From an uncultured Pseudomonadales bacterium (lineage in GTDB: Bacteria > Pseudomonadota > Gammaproteobacteria > Pseudomonadales > Azotimanducaceae): DNA of 64,000 nt. Below the pieces are notes generated by a model. It was not told where the DNA came from and searched no databases. It saw only the letters and a program-made list of their open reading frames with translations. Positions within the stretch are counted from its first letter, which is position 1. Every line of letters starts with the position of its first letter. The translations under genes were made by a program, and so were the position numbers. The stretch lies in contig OY282455.1 of assembly GCA_958296195.1 (NCBI GenBank), positions 2,914,001 to 2,978,000 of the forward strand, written 5' to 3'. Positions 61,445 to 64,000 of this stretch are shown here, in pieces.

Positions 61445-62680
61445 TCAAGCGGTGAATTTTGCCACAGGGCAGGGCGGAACGCTCAGGTGCCAAGGCACCG
61501 CCCGAATGCCGTGGCCGAGCCCCTGGCTGCGGTCGATTTGGCAGGCAAGAAGACCCTTGGCGCCGGCCAACCCGCACCACTTGCGCAGATGCTCCGCATG
61601 GCGGGGCGTTGGGGTGCGCGTTGCCTTGACCTCAATGCCGTATAGCTGGCCGTCAACCTCAGCCACGATGTCCACTTCCGCCGACGAACTTCGCCAATGG
61701 AAGAATTGCGGACGGCTGCCTGTTTGCCCGGCCGCTTTCACCAACTCCGCAACCACGGCGGACTCGGCGAGGGCGCCCAAGGCTGGGCCCTGCATCAGCG
61801 AAGCACGGCTTTGGTAGCCCAGCATCCAGCCCGCAAGGCCCGGGTCCATGACATGGACTTTGGGGCTTTTGCGGATGCGTTTGCCGAAATTCCGATGGTG
61901 GGGCGGCAGCAAATGGACGAGCCGGCTGGCCACTAGGACGTTAAGCCACCGGCGGACGGTAGGCGCGCTGATCCCCACATCCCTACCCAAACGAGCGAAA
62001 TTCAGTTCCTGGCCGGTCGAAGCGCAAACAAGCGAGAAGAACGCCCGAAACGTCTCCAAATCGCCGACCTGCTCCATGGCTCGCAGGTCGCGCTCCAAAT
62101 ACGTTTGCAGATAGCTTTCCATCCACAGGCCGCGGTCAACATCGGGGTTGATTCGGGGTTCAGGATAGCCGCCGCGAAACAGCCAGTCGCCAAGGTCGAA
62201 CTGCAGGGCGCCGTCGCTGTTGAGATTCGCATTCAGCAGCGCATCAAGGCTGGGCACTGTCCCCGTGCGAAGCACTTCCGACACCGACAGTGGATGCAAG
62301 GGCAGAACGGCCATCCTTCCCGCCAAGGTCTGGCTGACTCCCTTCATCAAGGCGAAGTCTTGGGAACCACTCAGGAGCCAGCGGCCTGGATGCCGGTTGC
62401 CGTCAACCTCCTCCTTTAAGTAGTGCAGAAGTTGCGGCGCATACTGAATCTCGTCAAGGATGGCCCGCGGCCCCACTTCGGCGAGAAAGCTCTTGGCGTC
62501 TTCGCGCACGATGTCGCGCACGCTCGGCAACTCCAAGGAAACGTACGGATGCGATCCCTCAAACTCCTCGCGCAGCAGGGTGGTCTTGCCGGTTTGGCGC
62601 GGGCCGGTAATCAGCACGACGGGAAAAGTGCGCATGGCGCGGCGCACGGTGGTGGCAAGGGATCGGGGAAGGTAGGGCAT
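61445..62680 (-). CDS. AAA_14 ATPase with DUF4143 domain (second copy)
   Basis: The protein is 411 aa from ATG 62680; TTG 62692 is possible. Walker A is GPRQTGKTT (about residues 24-32), Walker B ILDEIQYAPQ (near 74) and sensor GSQDFALMKG (near 104). A winged-helix segment (LARDVGISAPTVRRWL-like, near 235) precedes the DUF4143 nuclease-like domain FFHWRSSSAEVDIVAEVDGQ then YGIEVKAT. It is only distantly similar to the copy at 24975-26138. It lies between the two-component genes and an insertion sequence, an exchange-prone position. Function is not established. Confidence 0.85.
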   Translation of the reverse strand: MPYLPRSLATTVRRAMRTFPVVLITGPRQTGKTTLLREEFEGSHPYVSLELPSVRDIVREDAKSFLAEVGPRAILDEIQYAPQLLHYLKEEVDGNRHPGRWLLSGSQDFALMKGVSQTLAGRMAVLPLHPLSVSEVLRTGTVPSLDALLNANLNSDGALQFDLGDWLFRGGYPEPRINPDVDRGLWMESYLQTYLERDLRAMEQVGDLETFRAFFSLVCASTGQELNFARLGRDVGISAPTVRRWLNVLVASRLVHLLPPHHRNFGKRIRKSPKVHVMDPGLAGWMLGYQSRASLMQGPALGALAESAVVAELVKAAGQTGSRPQFFHWRSSSAEVDIVAEVDGQLYGIEVKATRTPTPRHAEHLRKWCGLAGAKGLLACQIDRSQGLGHGIRAVPWHLSVPPCPVAKFTA

Positions 62681-62790
62681 GGGTGCGGCCAAACTCCGCG
62701 CAAATCGAACATGCGCTATTCTATTTGCACGATGTAGAATGAAGCAAGGGTGAGTTCCACTCGGATCCTGAATCTGTTAAGAACAAATAA

Positions 62791-62826
62791 AGTGTCCGGT
62801 TTTAGAACACAAGAAGTGTCCGGTTT
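62791..62826 (+). mobile_element. Left-end repeats of an ISNCY-like insertion sequence
   Basis: AGTGTCCGGTTT occurs at 62791-62802 and again at 62815-62826, exactly 24 bases apart, just upstream of a transposase gene. Such repeated TGTCCGGTTT sequences are what I would expect at the terminus of this kind of element, where the transposase binds. The AT-rich TTAAGAACAAATAA before them could be the flank or the outer tip. The right end is beyond the window. Confidence 0.6.
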
Positions 62827-62862
62827 CACTGTCGCCCGGTTTTGCGACTGGAGCGCATCGGC

Positions 62863-64000
62863 ATGGGCAAGGCGAACTTGGCTCAGGAGAAGCGGGACAT
62901 GGTGTTCGAGGAGGTTTACGGGGTTTGGACGGAGCGCCGTCTGACGCAGGAGGATGCGGCGGAGCTGTTGGGGGTTTGCCCCCGGACGTTCCGGCGTTGG
63001 ACCGAGCGCTACGAGGGGGACGGGATCGACGGGCTTCGTGACCGTCGGCTGTCGGGTGCGTCGCACCGTGCGGCGCCGGTGGACGAGGTGATGCGGATGG
63101 CGGATCGGTACCGGACGCGGCATGAGGGCTGGAGCGTTCGGCACTTTTACTCCTGGTACCGCCGCGACGGCGGGGAGCGCAGCCATGGCTGGGTGAAGGA
63201 CAAGCTTCAGCAGGCGGGCGCCGTGCCCAGGTCGAAGGGCCGGGGGAGGCACCGCAAGCGGCGGGAGCGGTCGCCCTGGCCGGGGATGCTGCTGCACCAG
63301 GACGGCAGCAGCCACGAGTGGGTCGAGGGCCGGCGTTGGGACCTGATCGTGACGATGGACGACGCGACGAGCGAGCATTGCTCGATGTTCCTGTGCGGGG
63401 AGGAGGGGCTGTGGAGCAGCTTCCGGGGCGTTCGGGAGACGATCGAGGCCAAGGGCCTGTTCTGCTCGCTTTACACGGACCGGGGCTCGCACTACTGGAC
63501 GACGCCGGAGGCGGGCGGGAAGGTGGACCGGGGGAACCCGACGCAGTTCGGCCGGGCGATGGCCCGTCTGGGGATCGAGATGATCCCGGCCTATTCGCCG
63601 GAGGCGCGGGGGCGCTCGGAGCGGGCGTTCGGCACCCACCAGGGCCGGCTGCCGAAGGAGTTGGCGCTGGCCGGGGCGACGGACCTGGACTCGGCCAACC
63701 GTTACTTGGCGGAGGTGTGCATGCCGGCCTTCAACGCGGAGTTCGCGCAGCCGGCGCGGGAGTCGGGTTCGGGGTTCGTGCCCTGCCGGGACCCGGCGGC
63801 GCTGGACGACGTCCTGTGCGAGGTTCACGAGCGCACCGTGGGGCGGGACAACTGCGTGGGGTTCGAGGGGCTGGCCCTGCAGTTGCCGGCGGACCGGCAT
63901 CGGCCCCACTACGCGAAGGTCAGGGTGAAGGTCCGCCGCCACGCCGACGGTACGCTGTCGGTCTGGCACGGCCCCCGCCGACTGGCCAAGTACGGTCCCA
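62863..64000 (+). CDS. ISNCY-like DDE transposase (partial at right edge)
   Basis: The frame is open from ATG 62863 to the end of the window (379 codons seen). The N-terminus MGKANLAQEKRDMVFEEVYG is followed by a helix-turn-helix (LTQEDAAELLGVCPRTFRRW) and a second one (GWSVRHFYSWYRR). The DDE catalytic core has Asp in LLHQDGSSHEW, Asp in LYTDRGSHYW and Glu in AYSPEARGRSERAFGTHQ, in the order typical of the integrase-like transposases of the IS1202/ISNCY group. The C-terminus is cut off. Base composition is very GC-rich with GGG codon endings, and a 417-codon antisense frame here is a by-product of that. Confidence 0.85.
   Translation, partial: MGKANLAQEKRDMVFEEVYGVWTERRLTQEDAAELLGVCPRTFRRWTERYEGDGIDGLRDRRLSGASHRAAPVDEVMRMADRYRTRHEGWSVRHFYSWYRRDGGERSHGWVKDKLQQAGAVPRSKGRGRHRKRRERSPWPGMLLHQDGSSHEWVEGRRWDLIVTMDDATSEHCSMFLCGEEGLWSSFRGVRETIEAKGLFCSLYTDRGSHYWTTPEAGGKVDRGNPTQFGRAMARLGIEMIPAYSPEARGRSERAFGTHQGRLPKELALAGATDLDSANRYLAEVCMPAFNAEFAQPARESGSGFVPCRDPAALDDVLCEVHERTVGRDNCVGFEGLALQLPADRHRPHYAKVRVKVRRHADGTLSVWHGPRRLAKYGP

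Noticed and set aside
62716-63969. 417-codon minus-strand frame over the transposase
   Set aside because: Pro/Arg/Val-rich with no motif; the plus strand carries a DDE transposase running off the window end.

Overview
The window is GC-rich, densely coding bacterial chromosome, most likely from a gammaproteobacterium. This rests on the gacA/uvrY-uvrC-pgsA gene order, the lptF/lptG/lptA set, nuoLMN, a phenylacetyl-CoA epoxidase operon, and a two-component pair resembling the one linked to dedicated proteobacterial (largely marine) sortase systems. Genes are packed with ATGA and, unusually often, TTGA stop/start overlaps. I see no rRNA, tRNA or CRISPR array. The left edge cuts nuoL and the right edge cuts a transposase.

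Layout. 1-3439: end of the complex I operon (nuoL fragment, nuoM, nuoN). 3490-6441: an acyl-CoA dehydrogenase followed by an APH-fold kinase carrying a C-terminal extra domain, the bacterial counterpart of the eukaryotic ACAD10/11 fusion and of the levulinate LvaA/LvaC enzymes. 6484-21639: an accessory, defence-like block, all on the minus strand. It holds a D12-class adenine methyltransferase with a DUF433 protein, a molybdopterin oxidoreductase, and a four-gene Druantia-like cassette (DruA, a 960-aa protein, a 360-aa protein and the 1841-aa helicase DruE). Directly upstream of that cassette lies a dinJ-yafQ toxin-antitoxin pair in the same orientation. 21777-23283: an SDR oxidoreductase and an HpaH-type hydratase. 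23448-23630: a small gene encoding a double-glycine-leader peptide that looks like a microcin/bacteriocin precursor. 23871-26138: thioredoxin reductase and an AAA_14/DUF4143 ATPase.

26421-31602: phenylacetate degradation (paaA, paaB, paaC, paaE and the repressor paaX; no paaD between paaC and paaE) plus a GST-like protein. 31607-34074: a small membrane protein, a FrnE/DsbA-like oxidoreductase and cysE. 34131-37565: a flippase, a nucleotidyltransferase-fold protein and a CDP-alcohol phosphatidyltransferase, possibly making and moving a lipid or phosphodiester product. 37699-41206: a metallophosphoesterase and the LPS transport genes lptG, lptF and lptA, where lptF and lptA are divergent with overlapping start codons.

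41239-47781: xthA, a GacA/UvrY response regulator, uvrC, pgsA, a PiT-like permease, a tiny HTH gene preceded by a 24-bp tandem repeat, and an HpaI-type aldolase. 47864-53416: a VRR-NUC (FAN1-like) nuclease coupled to a DinG/XPD-like helicase with an N-terminal Cas4-like nuclease domain, then pyruvate kinase. 53445-61409: a TauE/SafE permease, a secreted MORN-repeat protein coupled to a membrane pseudokinase with helical repeats, a metallo-beta-lactamase-fold hydrolase, and the sortase-type sensor kinase/response regulator. 61445-64000: a second DUF4143 ATPase and the left end of an ISNCY-like insertion sequence.

The most interesting elements are the Druantia-like cassette abutting a toxin-antitoxin module, the orphan microcin-like precursor, the MORN/pseudokinase pair, and the ACAD/APH hydroxyacyl-CoA pair. 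All assignments come from reading protein motifs and gene context; no database search was run.
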